Source: Trogon surrucura
Lineage: Eukaryota; Chordata; Aves; Trogoniformes; Trogonidae
Length of the DNA stretch: 64,000 bases
Direction of reading: 5' to 3'
NCBI GenBank assembly: GCA_020746105.1
Contig: CM036619.1
Coordinates: 8,532,238-8,596,237 of the forward strand
The first letter of the stretch is position 1. Each line of letters begins with the position of its first letter. A program made the position numbers and the translations under genes. Positions 1 through 12,700 of this stretch are shown here, one piece after another. Below the pieces are notes generated by a model. It saw nothing but the letters and a program-made list of their open reading frames with translations, did not search any database and had not been told where the DNA came from.

Positions 1-3000
1 AGGAGTTCATTTACGTTGGTGCTCTACAGTGACATAAGTTAAAATGAAGAGTCGCCTTTAACTGGAGTCTTCCTGCCTTTTGGCAGTTCGGAAGATACTC
101 AATTAGCAGCACGAGCCTCCTGTATATTATTTACACGGTTTTAGCTGGAGGGGTGGCTCTGTGCGAAGCACCTGCTTGGAGATATTTGGATCATTACACC
201 CACAGAGTCCTGTGTGACCCGGGCCAGCCAGCGCTTTCCGCAGCTGGTGCGTTCACCCCTCCGCAATTTGTACAGCCCCATCCAAAGCCAGGGATGCTCT
301 GTCCAGTTTGTAATGCCTTGACGGAGCTGCTCTCAGGTTAGAAGAAGTTGAGGTTAGTCCTGGGGTCCTCTTTGTTCCTTTTAACAGTGACACGATGGTT
401 ATCTGCAGGGCACAGCTGCGCTTGAGGTTCTTGCTGGGAACGTGACAGTTTTTAATCTGCTTGAGCACATGTTCAGGGGCTGGGAGTGGAGAAGGTGAGC
501 TGCTTATTAGTTAAAAGCACTTTATTTTCCTGGAAACAGCTACATCTCAAGTGTTGCTCTGGTATGAACTTGGCAGTTTCTCTGCCAGTTTCTCACTTCA
601 TTTATTCTGGTTTTGGTGCTGCTGTAGGATAACATTTCAGCAGCACTAGGTTCAAATCCTGTACCTTAGTCCAGTCCTGGTCTATGGTCCTGCCAAACCA
701 GTTTTGAAGCTACCACTGGGTTTTAAAAGTACACTTCTGTGTAGTATGCATTTACTTTACCTTTATGCTCATAGCATGTAAAGAGTACAGTCTCTGAAAG
801 AGCGAAAGAAGAGAAAAATATGATTTTGTGTTCTTTTGGCTTCCTCACTGGGTGCACAGTCTGTCTGTGCAGTGGAGGTGGCGAGCTGCCCTCTTTGTAT
901 GAATTTTTCAAGCATCCCGGCCAGAAAGGAACTTGCAGCCTTGTTTGCAGTTTTTATTCCAAACTCGGTATTAATAGGGGTGATGGCATCTCAGCTGAGG
1001 AAGGCAGCTTTTAAAGCTAAATGTCTTTTTGTATAGAGACTTCGTATCTGCTTTTCAGTTGTGGTTATTTTTTTGTCTGTGTAAAACTGGGAGCAATTTG
1101 AGGGGAAAATTAGAATCATGTGGATGGTGGTTCCACCTTCTAGGTTATAACAGCATCTTCTATGTCAAGTGCATTGCAAATGCTGCTGTTAAACAATAGT
1201 AGTAACAAGTACTTCTTGTAGAAGCATTTTCAATCGTGTAGTGAAGCAGAAATGTGCTTTTAAAAGCAAAGGAGTAGGAGAAAATCCATCTCCGTAGTGT
1301 ATTTCAAGTGCTGTTAATCCCACCACCTGGTGGAGCTTTTCGTGGCACTGGCTGAAGAAACTCAGCGTTTTTTCTCTTGGTTCAACACTGCCAGGCACTG
1401 CATGTAGAGTTTCTTTAACTCTTTTTCCTGCACATGCCAGACTTAATTAATTTTCTATGTCTTCTATATATTCTATACTTCGCAAAAGGCGGCACAGGAC
1501 TATCAGTGTCCCACTGAAACAGCACTCCTCTGTAAGTAGATAAATTGACGAAGCAGAAGATAAACTTCTTCCTTCCTGTCCTTGTCTTTCCCTTGCAGCA
1601 AACTTTTTTTATTCTTCCTTTTTTTTTTTTTTTTAAAGGCAATACAATGCTGGCATAGAATATGACTGTAATTTGGGCATCCAGTAGTTATTTGTTTTCA
1701 CCTAGGAGCACTTCTTCAGTGGAAGTATTATTTTTAATAGGCAGCACCTCTTCTAAGATAGTTTGATGCAACCTTTCCGTGCAAGCCTGGTTAGCTTTGT
1801 ACTAATAATTTTGATAAATATTGCTTTAAAATGTTTGCTAAACAGCCTGTGTACAGTCCAGCTGCATTTTTTTACTGTTAGAAGATTACTTATGTAGGTT
1901 AAAACACTGCTGTAAATTCCACTGAATAAGGCAAAGTGCAGCAGGGATGCCTTCATGCCTCCCTGGAGTGTGTAGTCCCACTTAACTGCACCAAAACATA
2001 TCTGTCAGCTCACACCTCAGAGTGGAATTACAACAGTGAGAAACTTCTTTGTCTCATGAAGGTGTTCCCTGAGATGGATAAATGCCTTTGCAGCCCATCT
2101 AAAGCAGGTCTGCGTCCCTCCCTGGGCTGACCTGGTGTTTGAAGATTGATTCAACTCATTGCCCACTAGGTTCTATGTCTGCTCTGTATTGCCCAAAAGG
2201 TCACTGCACCAGGGAGGTGTGGATCACGTACCGGGCTGTAGGGATCTTTGCTCCTCAACCACAGTCACTATCTCTCATTGCTTTTTGAAGCTGGTCCGGA
2301 AAGATGTGAGTCTCTGACTACTTGTGTCATATTTGAGACCCCAGTAAGGTGGCTTTGATGATTTAGGGCATCTGCAGTGGCATCTGAAACCTGTGTTTGT
2401 CAACTGAATTGACCCTGTGGGAGCTGGATGTGCTTTCTGAGCTGAGAAGTTGTCTCCTGCCTTGTGTGACTCCTCTTGTTCTGATAAGGGCTCTGAATCT
2501 GGAGCTCATTAACAGCAGCCACAGAGGAACTGCCATCCCCCCTCTGGTCACCTTTCCCACTCTTACCCCAACCTCCTCATTCCATGGGTTTGTAAATAGT
2601 GCTCGGGTTTGTAAGTAGTAAACTCAAATCACTTTGTGGTAAATGTCCTACAAGGCTTTGAAAAGCTCCTCTAAGTCAGGGCCACACAACACCCACTGCT
2701 GTGAAATAGCTATAGAGTGTGGAAAATGGGGAGCCTTGGGGAATTGGGAGCTCTATTAAAAAGAAGCTTCCAGTAACATCAGTAGAAGATTGCTGCAGAG
2801 CACGAGTTAAGATTAGGGACATTGTTGATTGTAAAGAGTGTAGTAATTACTAAACTGCAGTTCTGGGGGGAAAGGAGGGCAGAAAGCAATTCATTCCTGG
2901 CTCTGTTGCACTTTGAAGTGCTCCCTGTTAAGTTGCTTCGTCTGGACTGACTTGTGCACCCTTCCTCTGGGAGAAGACTTGTGCCCTGCGTATGGCACCA

Positions 3001-4490
3001 CAAAGCCTTTGGGCAGAGAGGAGATGGATTATTTCAGGAAATCTGTAAGCTTCATAAAACCACAGCTTATTTCTGTCAGCTGATCACGAGGTATTTCAGA
3101 GCACAAATGAGGCTCAATATAGATGGTTGTACCGTGCATCTGGTGGCAAATGTTTGGAGTGCCGCTTTCTTGCTTTGACGACATCCTCTCAATAAACCCT
3201 CTGTTTTTTTTGTAATAGCTTTTCCATTTCTTTGGAAGTCCTTTCTCCCAGCAGTAGTTTTTGCTGCAGGCTCAGCCCTCTGTAGCTTTCTGCCCCAAAT
3301 GTTTTGAGTGCGGGAGGAGTGTGTGCCTCTGGTTGGAGTCCACAGGGTCCAAGCATGATCTTCCTACCCTGCTGGTGCCTGACACAGGACTGCTGCTGGC
3401 GTGGAGGTGACCACACATAGTCTGGGTATCTTAAAACTCCACCGAGATGGATCAGTCCTTATCCATCCCTTTGGAGGTTCATTCTGCAGAGCAAAAATCA
3501 GCAAAGTGAAGCTGAGGTATTATATTGGATGCAATTTTAAAATGTCTCTGGACTAGATAATTGCTACTGACATTTTCTCAGGATTGGTGGATTTTTTTTT
3601 TTTTTTTTTCAGCTGTGGTACAACACAAAACAGAGGTTGTTCCTTTTAAAGGACACTACATTATTTCTGGAGGCTGGGTCTTCAATCAATGACTTAATCT
3701 TACTTATCTGAAATGCTGTGTGTGCTGACACATCACAGTGCTGTACCAGCTCCACAAAGAAATCTAATTCTGTCAAATCTGCCAGCTCAGTTAATACGAC
3801 CCTGCCAGGGAAGCATAAGGCATCACCTCCAGTTCTTTTAGGAAGGAATCAGATTCCCTACCTCCAGCTCAAATTCAATGCACTCTATACATGGCCAGAT
3901 TTGTATTTTTTTTAAGGTACCTGCTTACATCCTGGCGTGCAAAACCATAGATTGAATTGAAAGTTGTCATCTGAATATTTCAGTTGAAACATACTAGTTT
4001 GAGTCCTAGAGACAGTCCTTTGGGCTTAGTCTTGAAGCAGAGGCCTGTGTTACTTCATCCTGAGACTTGTACAAAGTTATAGATAAGGGGTATGGTATAG
4101 GGCTACCTGCAGCATCCGTTGGAGCTGACCTTACAGTATCTGTGTCTTTTATCCAAAGCTGTCAGAGTACGATAAGAGCATTCATCCCTATATCTTAAAT
4201 TCCTTCAATCTGATGGGATATGTTGATCCCTTTTACACAACCTGCCCTTGCACAGCTGTTCAGGCTACAGCCTGCAGTAGTGCAAGACTTTTAGCTGCTA
4301 ACGTGATTGCTCCCTGCATCTAATGCTTTCTCTTACTAGATCTTGATTTAAATCAGTTTGTACAGATGATCTAACTTGGATTATTTTGATGACAAAACAG
4401 AGAAAAATATTGATTTACATTAAACTGAACCAAACCTTAATTAAATAAAGATGGGTCAAAATAATTACAGTTTTGATCAAGTGAGGCATT
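1..4490. other. Non-coding DNA, no gene recognised
   Basis: Stop codons are frequent in all frames and the short open frames here match no family I know. Visible low-complexity sequence is limited to two T homopolymers, 16 T at 1619-1634 and 18 T at 3592-3609. Given the + strand ST3GAL1 exon far downstream, this is either 5' intron or intergenic DNA. No CR1 piece was recognised before 4491. Confidence 0.6.
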
Positions 4491-5425
4491 CATAGAATCA
4501 TAAAATGGTATGGATTTGGAAGGGAGCTTAGAGATCACCTCGTTTCAACCCCTCTTCCAATGCATAGCAACACCTTCTGCTAGACCAGGTTGCTCAAAGC
4601 CTTATCCAGTCTGGCCTTGAACACTTCTGGGGAGGGAGCATCCACAACTTCCCTTCCAGTGCCTCAGCACCCTCCCAGTGAAGAGCTTCTTTACATCTAA
4701 TCTAAATATACCCTCTTTCAATTTAAAAGCATTACACCTCGTCCTATCACTACATGCCCATGTAAGAAGTCCCTCCCCAGCTTTCTTGTAACCCCGTTTA
4801 AGTATTGGAAGGCCACTATAACGTCTCCCTTCTCCCTGGAGCCTTCTCTTCTCCAGGCTGAACAGCCCCAACTCTCTCAGCCTGTCCTGGTAGGAGAGGT
4901 GCATCTGACCATCTTTATGGCCCTCCTCTGGACCTGCTTGAGCAGGTCCATGTCTTTCTTATGCTGGGGCCCCAGATCTGAACACAGGACTGCAGGTGGG
5001 ATCTCACAAAAGCAGAGTAGAGAGGAAGAATCACCTCCCTTGATCTGCTGGCCACACTTCTGTTGATGCAGCTCAGGATGCAATTGGCTTTCTGGGCTGC
5101 AAACGCACACTGCTGGGTCGTGTTGAGCTTCTTGTCAGCCAACACCCCTAAGTCCTTCTCCACAGGGCTGCTCTTCTTTGTTTAGCCTGTATTTGTGCTT
5201 GGGGTTGCACCAATTGCATGTCGTCCATGTACAAGACCTTCCTCTTGACCTTGCCGAACTTAGTGATGTTCGCATGGACCTGCCTCTCAAGCCTGTCGAG
5301 GTGCCTCTGGATGCCATCCCTTCCCTCCAGCGTGTTAACTACAGCGTTCAGCTTGGTGTCATTGGCAAACTTGCTGAGGGTCCCACTGTCCATGTTGCTG
5401 GCAAAGACATTAAACAGTTGCTGGC
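4491..5425 (-). mobile_element. CR1 LINE fragment, decayed, 3' part of ORF2 plus 3' end
   Basis: Read on the - strand this is a CR1 element. The 3' terminus (4491-4570) carries the CATAGAATCA-type end and the purine-rich lead-in typical of CR1. Upstream, the reverse-transcriptase C-terminal half is recognisable from about 5425 down to 4602, but it is split over four reading-frame segments, so at least three frameshifts have accumulated. The RT active-site box reads F-A-N-D instead of F-A-D-D (Asn codon at 5361-5363), so a catalytic aspartate is lost. It is an old, inactive insertion truncated at its 5' end just upstream of the RT motif-C region. The 5' boundary is approximate. Confidence 0.93.
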
Positions 5426-6110
5426 CATTCTTGCTTTTTGGTTTACTTAAGCTTAATTCTAGGTCCATTTCAAACTGTCAGAGAGTCAAAATTACTCATT
5501 TTGAAAGAACCGAGAAGAAAGTTTGCGTTCAGAAATGTCAGAATAATTCCTCTGAGTTTGATGTGACCTGCATTGACACAGTTTATATCAGCCGACGGCA
5601 ATAGTGATATTATACCTGGATTTGGGGTTTTGCTTCTTGTCTCTTTGAAACTACTTTTGTATTGAAGTTGTTATTCTTCAGGGGGTTCATGCAGCTTTTC
5701 TCTTCAGGGGCAATTCTGTGCATTTCAAGTAAAGAAAGGGTCTTTCCTGCTTCTCAGTCTAATGCTTATAAGAAGAATTAGAAATCTTCCTTCTTGTTTT
5801 ATTTCTTCTTTTTTTCCCTCTTCCACATCTTCTGCTTTTCCCCTTCGGATAAAATTTGCTGTTGAGAAACGATGACTGTATGATCAGGTCTCCTGTGACT
5901 TCACTCTGCATCTTACGAACAGACCCATTGTTCTTCCCAAACACTGTGCTTTAATTCTAGCCTAAAAATTCTCCCTGAAAAGTAAAAAATGAACTCTTAT
6001 ATGCCCTGTATCCTATTAACAGAAGTTCAGCATCAAACTTCAGATGTTAATGCTGAGGGCTACCTAGTATCTCTAGGTGATCAAGTAGTAGCACCGGTGG
6101 AAACACAAAG
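5426..6110. other. Non-coding spacer
   Basis: This is AT-rich sequence with pyrimidine-rich patches between two CR1 copies. No gene, repeat or regulatory motif can be supported. Confidence 0.55.
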
Positions 6111-6260
6111 TAGAATCACAGAATTGTAGAGTGTCAGGGGTTGGAAGGGACCTCTAGAGATCGTCTAGTCCAACCCCCCTGCCAGAGCAGGATCCCCTGG
6201 GGCAGTCAGACAGGAACGCATCCGGGCGGGTTTTGAAAGTCTCCAGAGCAGGCAGATACT
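6111..6260 (-). mobile_element. CR1 LINE 3'-end fragment
   Basis: Only the last ~150 bp of a CR1 copy are present, reversed. The terminal TAGAATCACAGAATTG block is followed by the GGTTGGAAGGGACC segment and the end of the ORF2 tail. The tail resembles the copies at 9826 and 46853, which end in a Cys-Gly-Cys-Pro-coding stretch, so the three appear to be one subfamily. It is severely 5'-truncated, as is usual for CR1. Confidence 0.93.
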
Positions 6261-7977
6261 AAGTTTGCACATGGAGCATGGAGGCACGTACAGCTCAACA
6301 GCTGAGAATGCCATAACCTTTGCAATGAAGTTATGCAAGTTATGGTGAAGTTATCTCATGCTCTGGAGATTATGTGGTAATGGCCACACAGAAATGCAAC
6401 GTAAAGTTGCATTAGCCTTTCTAAAAGGTTAGTGGTTAAACAGACCCTTGAAAAAACATCTCTGACTTGGGAAGACATAATTCAAATGTAAACTGGCTCT
6501 TATGAAATATCTGGAAATCAGTGTCCTCTTTTATGGTCCTAAGAGGAGGAAAACAGTTTGGAAGGTGGTATGGGGATGCTTTATAAGTTTGGCAAAAAGC
6601 ATCTCCTTTTTTTGAGCTGCTACAAATGCCTATGGTGTGGCTTACCCCTGTAACTGGGGTCTCTGTAATGGATTCACAGGGAGTGGTGGGGCAGGAGGCA
6701 CAGCTGTGGGGCCAGAGGATCCATTGGCTTTGCTTCAAGATGTCCAGGCAAAAAAAACTTACTTCCACTGATGTTATTCTGATGTCTACAATGTGGTGGC
6801 ATCAGGGACGCACAGAAATATCAAGTGTGTGTGTGTGATACTGAGAGCTTCTTCAGAGCTTCAGGAAGAGTTTTCCTTGTTTCATCTTCATGTCTTTCCT
6901 TCCTGAATAGACACTGAAATGTCCTTCAGTCCTGCTCTTTTGGTACCCTTCTTTTTTTTTTTTTTTTTGTTGTTGCTCTTTTGCATATATTCTTCTCAGA
7001 AGTCCCAACTCCGTGAGTACTCCTAGCCAGAGGAGAGCAGATGATTTCTATAGCTCCCACCATTCCCCTTCCTCTTTTGTGCTTTGTTCTCTGCATGCCA
7101 AGGACAGAGTGAACCAAGGCATCAGGAGAGCCAGGGACACTTCAGCTTTGCTTCTGAGGACATGCAAGTGGTGGTGGGAGGACATGCTTGTGGCTGAGAA
7201 CCTGGTGTTGGCTTGGAATGCTAAGCCCCATCCCATCTCAGGGCTCTGCTCCAGTCTTGCGAACTCCAAATGACAGCATTTTGGTTTCCTCGAGGTTGAA
7301 TTCAGCCTGTAAAATGCTTGGAGACTCCAGTAAATATATACATATTGCCCTTTTGACCAACAGCTTGATTTCTGAATCTGGGAAGTTAGGAAAAATCATC
7401 AACTGCAGGGACAGATAACTTTAGAGATGGGACTTTGGCTTTAGCGATTCACTGTCTGCTACCCCACTGAGTGGTACAGTCATCGGAAATGTGTGAAAAC
7501 ACTGCTGATGCAACAAAAATATACGTCTGCTTTGTCTGCTGCAATGAGGTTATCACTGTAGTGCGTTGGGAATTGTGCAATTTGGTGCTTTTGCCATGCA
7601 GCTGTTGGTTTGCTGCTTTTGCTTGCTTGGTTCCTGAGGCCTTACAGAAGAACATAAAGTGTCATTGATTCACCATGGCTGTCGTGGCAGATTTTCTGTG
7701 AACATTGCAAAAATATGCAAAGATAGATATGCAAAATTGAAACCTGCTTCAGAATAGAAATGATAGAGGGAAAGCCTGTAGTGTGGTAGCAGGATGCAGG
7801 AATTAGCAGCCACTACAGAACTCTGTGATAAAACTGAGGGGATGCTGGAGCATCTCAAATGACCATGTCATCAGCTTACTGGGACAGCGAGATGTATATG
7901 TAGTCTGGGAGACAACCTAACAAAGCAAACCTGTTAAAGAACCTACTAATTACAGACAAGCTTTGTCCCAGGCCTCC
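6261..7977. other. Non-coding spacer
   Basis: No gene recognised. A run of 17 T lies at 6952-6968 and a short GT run at about 6826-6838. The small open frames show no family resemblance. Confidence 0.55.
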
Positions 7978-8206
7978 AGATTAGATTTAATAGGACTTGT
8001 TTAACTATATACAGTACGAGGGTGGCAAGACTTTGGAATAAATAGCCCAGAGACGACGTGGCTACCCCCTCCCTGGAGGTGTTCAAGGCCAAGTTGGACA
8101 GAGCCTTGAGTAGCCTGATCTAGTAGAGAGGCGTCCCTGCCCGTGACAGCAAGGTTGGATTAGATGATCTCTAGGGTCCCTTCCAGCCTAGGCCATTCTA
8201 TGATAC
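7978..8206 (+). mobile_element. CR1 LINE 3'-end fragment
   Basis: Sense-oriented CR1 3' end. The segment from about 8018 encodes the degenerate tail of ORF2 (the region read as arginine-rich, tryptophan-containing in intact copies). It is followed by the TTGGATTAGATGATCTCTAG box and a CCATTCTATGAT terminus. The first ~40 bp (7978-8017) are more diverged, so the 5' edge is approximate. Confidence 0.88.
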
Positions 8207-9825
8207 ATAGTTCTCTGCAATATCAGGCTGCTTTTTGGCCCCTTTGAGAAACTGGCAGTGTTTCATTCACCTGTAGGTTATGTGCACTGTAAAATACTTG
8301 AGGACCCTGGAGAACTGTGATGCATATACCAGCCTGAGTAAAACCAAGGTGATTTAGGTCTCTTACAAGTGGAAATTTCAGTCAAGTTGCAGGAAGTGAG
8401 TGTGACAGAAATTCAAACACTTACTTCTACTTTGTAGTGGTCCTTTAAAATCATGGAAGTTTTCAGGAAAAAAAAAAATTGACATATATATATACATACA
8501 TACATACATATATATATATAGGTCCTCCAAGTGTTGCTGTGATTTGACATAATGCTCACAATTCAGCCAGCTATATTACACCAACAAGAGTTGGGTGTAA
8601 AATCCTAATTATGACACTGATTTGTGCCCTACCTGGGCCTTTCCAAAAGCTCTGTAACTGCTGTGTAAAATGGACAATGCTTCAAATGGAAATAAGCCTT
8701 AAGCAGCTATAGAAGTGGTCATAAGGCCAAATAGTGAAGGAGCAGGAGATGGCTCCTGGCTGTTGAAAAAATACAAGGTGATACGGTAATTACAGCAGTG
8801 GCTATAGCATTTAATGAAACAAAGGAGTTTATCTAAAGTTGCCTCTGTGAGCGTCTTGTCGATACCGAGTTGAGTGTAAGTATTGGCAGAGGATGTTGCT
8901 ATGTAATTGCAATTCATTTGGGGATTTCTTTTTAATAGGGGAAAACCTTGAGGTTTGGATGGAAAAGAATCGATGGATTAGAATTACCGTCCCAGCTGGT
9001 TCGGGGGAGGGGATGTATCTCTTTCAGGAGAAGAGGCTGCTCATTTCTTCCTCTGCTGCCGTCTGACCCACTGAAGGCGTAGAAGAGCGGCTCATTCCTT
9101 GTGCTTTGTTTCTGACTACTTAGAAGGATGACACTCGCTTTTCCTTTACTTGTAAAAGCTCTGGATAAAAAATGCTATGTAAAGCTAAAATTTTACCAGA
9201 TTAAGTCAGAAGTGCTCAGTGTGCTCATTGCCTCTATTGTTTCTTGCAGAAAAGCTTCCCCCACCCCAATTTGCCCAGTAGCCCTTTGTCTCCGTGGCTT
9301 AAAATACCCAAGTTGTGTCTGTGTGGGCTCTCATCACACTGACAAACAGCCCTGAGAAGTTTGCCCATTTAAAAGGTATTATTTTGGAAAAAGGACGGTT
9401 GCCCTGTGGGAGCAAGGCTGACCAAGGGTTAGATGTTAGTGCAGCAGAAAGGAATCCTTAGGTCCTCCTCAGGCGAGCTGTCGTGGACCCACACATCCAA
9501 CTTTTCTTCTTCTGCGTGTGAATTCTTAGAGAAGCTTTGCTCCAAAAGTCATTTCCCTGTTTCATCTTACCACACACAAACTTAGAGGTTCTCTGTATTT
9601 TATGAAAAAAAACAAACAAAAAACAACCAAAAAACCAGCACAGCTTCATTTTGGAAAATAGCATTTCATCACCATGTAACTCTCCCCTGAGGTTGTTCTC
9701 AGAGCCACTAACCACATTTTTGGCATGGCTCTAAATTTGGAAAATAATATTGTAAGTCTGCCTGTTGTCTGCCAGTAAAAATTTTATGCCCTTAACTGTC
9801 TTGCTTAGAAATGTACTGGCTGCAA
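8207..9825. other. Non-coding spacer
   Basis: No gene recognised. It contains the TA/CATA microsatellite listed separately and an A-rich patch around 9604-9640. Confidence 0.55.
8471..8520. repeat. A-run followed by (TA)n/(CATA)n microsatellite
   Basis: An A homopolymer (8468-8478) is followed by alternating TA and CATA units from 8483 to 8520. This is an imperfect compound microsatellite that may be length-polymorphic. Confidence 0.9.
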
Positions 9826-10202
9826 TAGAAGATGCTGAGAGGGGACCTTATACTGCTGAGAGGGGACTTTTTTAACGTATATAAATATGTGAGGGATGGG
9901 TGTCAAGAGGAAGAGGACAATCACTTCGTAGTGGTGCCCAGCATTAGAACAAGAAATAGTGGGTTTAAGTTAAAACGTAAGAAGTTCCACTTCAACATGA
10001 GGAGAAATTTCTTTACTGTGAGGGTGACAGAGCACCAGCACAGGCTGCCCAGAGAGGTTGTGGAGTCTCCTTCTCTGGAGATGTTCAAAACCCGCCTGGA
10101 TGAGTTCCTGTGTGGCTGCCCTGGGGGATCCTACTCTGGCAGGGGGTTGGACTAGATGATCTCTAGAGGTCCCTTCCAACCCCAAACATTCTGTGATTCT
10201 AT
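9826..10202 (+). mobile_element. CR1 LINE 3' fragment with open ORF2 tail
   Basis: Sense CR1 copy holding the last ~105 codons of ORF2 in one open frame (9832-10155), which ends at a TAG inside the 3' UTR-like segment. The frame covers the conserved basic stretch with R-R-N-F-F and [12 protein letters not shown] blocks near the ORF2 C-terminus. The 3' terminus ends TCTGTGATTCTATG. At its 5' edge a 13-bp motif (GCTGAGAGGGGAC) occurs twice, at 9834 and 9854, a small duplication at the truncation point. It shares its subfamily with the copies at 6111 and 46853. Confidence 0.94.
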
Positions 10203-12615
10203 GCACAAGATATCAGTGTGTGTCCTCAGTGAGAAGCTTCTTTAGGAACAGGCTGGAGGGGGGGAACAAGAGACCTTGAGGCCACCTGCTGTGCTGCCTA
10301 TGTGAGTTTCAGGCTTGCTTGGCAGAGGTGCCCACACCGAGGGTGGGATTGCCAGGCTGGTGTGTAACTCTTCCCACTCTTGGAAGAAACCACCTGGCTT
10401 TGCCAGACACCAATTCTGCAAGGTGAAACTTGGTGCCGTTGAAACTGGTGCTGCCTGCTCCTGCGCTGAAGCTGTGGAATGTGGCGTTCTGGCATCAGTG
10501 CCTGAGGGCCAATCTGAGGGTAAATCCAGGTGAGACTTTCTCATTTTGAACAGCATCTCCTTCACGGTCCCTCACCTCTACAAAGGGAACTGTTCTGAAT
10601 TTGCCCAAGCCTTGGATGCCTTTTTTACTTTTGTATCTAATCAGGTTTCCTTCGACAAGTGTAGCTCTTAGAAACGGAAATTCTGTTATTAGGGCATTGA
10701 CACTTTTCTGAATATTAAAAACCCTCTTGCTTTTATAGCTGTCACAATCAATCTTTCAGATCTCCCCTTCCAGCTGCCATGTTCTCTTCTGAGCTGATTG
10801 CTTCTCCTGAGCCGGCACATTGCAGCATCGCTTTGGCTGGCACTGACAATATTGACTTCCAAGGAAATCAAGGTGTTTCCACATCTCGGGCCAAGTGCTT
10901 TGCTTTGTTTTCAATCCTCTTCCATCAGTAACAAATACTGTGTGATGGTTTCACCTTTCTCCAAGAGAGAACAGGATCGTGCACAGTAACCTTGACTATA
11001 GACTTGTCATATCTAATGAGCTCATTAGGGCTTGATCTGCTCATTACCTGGCGACTGTTGAAGGCAAGACCAAAATATCTCAAGGAGACAGAGTGGGTAG
11101 CGTGCTTCCCTCAGAGTTAGCACAGAGCTGTTGCTCAGCATGTGGATTCAAATCGATTGCTGAAACTGTCATCTGCTTAATGAGACTTACAAAGCTTCTG
11201 ACTTCTCATGATCTTTAAAACACATGGCAGTTGCATGAACAAGCTTGTTGTTGGTGGTTTCCTTATCTCAAGCTAACAGGAATCTTCAGTCTGTAGAGCA
11301 GAGTATTTTTCTCAGAGCCATAAGTCATTCCTGTCCAAGAGTCCAGCTGAAGGTAAATAAAGATAAAATTTTCTTTCTTACAGGGTAACCCTCCCCTTCC
11401 AAAGGAAATTCTTTCATACGTCTGACGGCCCTTGACAGTCCATTTATAGCTCCTATTGAATTTCAACTTCCTGACTAAAGTTGTTGGGACAAAAAGCCTT
11501 TTCTTCTTCCTCAAAGGCCACTGGTAAGGGATCCTTGTCAGTAGCACATGTTAAAGGACTTCAAACCTGAGGAGCAATATTTAAGGCATGCAGTGGGAAG
11601 CTGCAGAGTGACTTGGGTGTTGGAAGAGTTACACTTGTGGTGTTTGGTTTCTTTCAGGAGGTGCAGAACAAAGCAACACAGCTGACCTCTAGAATTAAGT
11701 TCTACTCAGTAGGCTGTTTTGGGAGACATAAATGAGGTAGGCGTCATGGCAGAGGGACTAAAGTACTCCACATCAAATGAAAATAAAATTTATGCAGGTT
11801 CATACTATCCTTCTCAGTATGTAACTTCATAGTTCCCCATCACTTGTGAGATTTATATCTTGATCTAAACAAGATGGAGACGTATATCAGCCTATTTCAC
11901 CAGGATTCTCGAGGTGCATACTCAAACTGGAATGTTAGCAGGGATGTACTACAAGCACCACGAATGACAAAAGTTACATCCTTTTGTTATAGCTGTACAG
12001 TGATGCACAATTTTGTCAAAGTGATAGCTTGGTTTTTGATCTTACCTAAGGCTAAGCAAGGTACTCACTGGCATGTTTGTCTTTTTGTTGCCTGACCTTT
12101 CAAAGAGACAGTAACAGGGGAAGGATGCAAGTGACTTTCACAAAACATTGCATTGGTTTGTAACAATGCTGGGATTCCTGTTGATTCCTAAGGATATTAC
12201 GTGCAGCTGGCAAAAGCTCTGCTTATCTTTCCCTTTGATATATGCCCAGAACCAGAGGCAGATGCTGTAAATCAAAGTAAATGTGTTGGTTTCTTGTAAA
12301 AGATGGTTACTGTAGTTCGTTTCGTGGTTGGAAGGTCAAGAGAGATCTTGAAACACAACTTTGCTCTCCCTGTGTAACTTGAAGGGTTGCGCTTGTTTGG
12401 TTTAATTGCAAGACTTATTTAATAACTTCGTAGGCAAAACTATTTTGCAATGACAAATGTCTTCTGTTGAGTGTTATCAGCAGCGCTTGCTTTGCTCCTC
12501 AGCTCAAAGTGCTTTAGATAGAATGGGAGTGGGACATGCTGAAGGAGAATTGCTTTGTACTTAGCAGAATTAGAATAAGCCCAGCAAGCACATGGTTTGT
12601 GCTTAATTCCAAGAG
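10203..12615. other. Non-coding spacer
   Basis: No gene, RNA or repeat recognised. Short open frames on both strands show no known motifs. Confidence 0.55.
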
Positions 12616-12700
12616 CCTGAATCTGATTTCACTCCTACTAATCTCTAAAGGGATTATTCCTGATTTACACCATGCTGGATGACATCAGAATCTGGCCCTG
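12616..12700. mobile_element. Diverged palindromic repeat relic, possible old MITE
   Basis: The arms at 12619-12631 and 12680-12692 are inverted complements over 11 of 13 positions. Between them is a GGATTATTCCTGATTTACAC segment, and the block ends TCAGAATCTGGCCCTG. From memory, palindromic interspersed repeats with these words are common in bird, turtle and crocodile genomes, so I read this as an old non-autonomous element. The family name is uncertain and the identification rests on the visible inverted repeat. Confidence 0.4.

Noticed and set aside
12321..12352. GGTTGGAAGG-like words suggesting a CR1 3' end
   Set aside because: Only about 20 bases resemble CR1, with no terminal repeat or following box.
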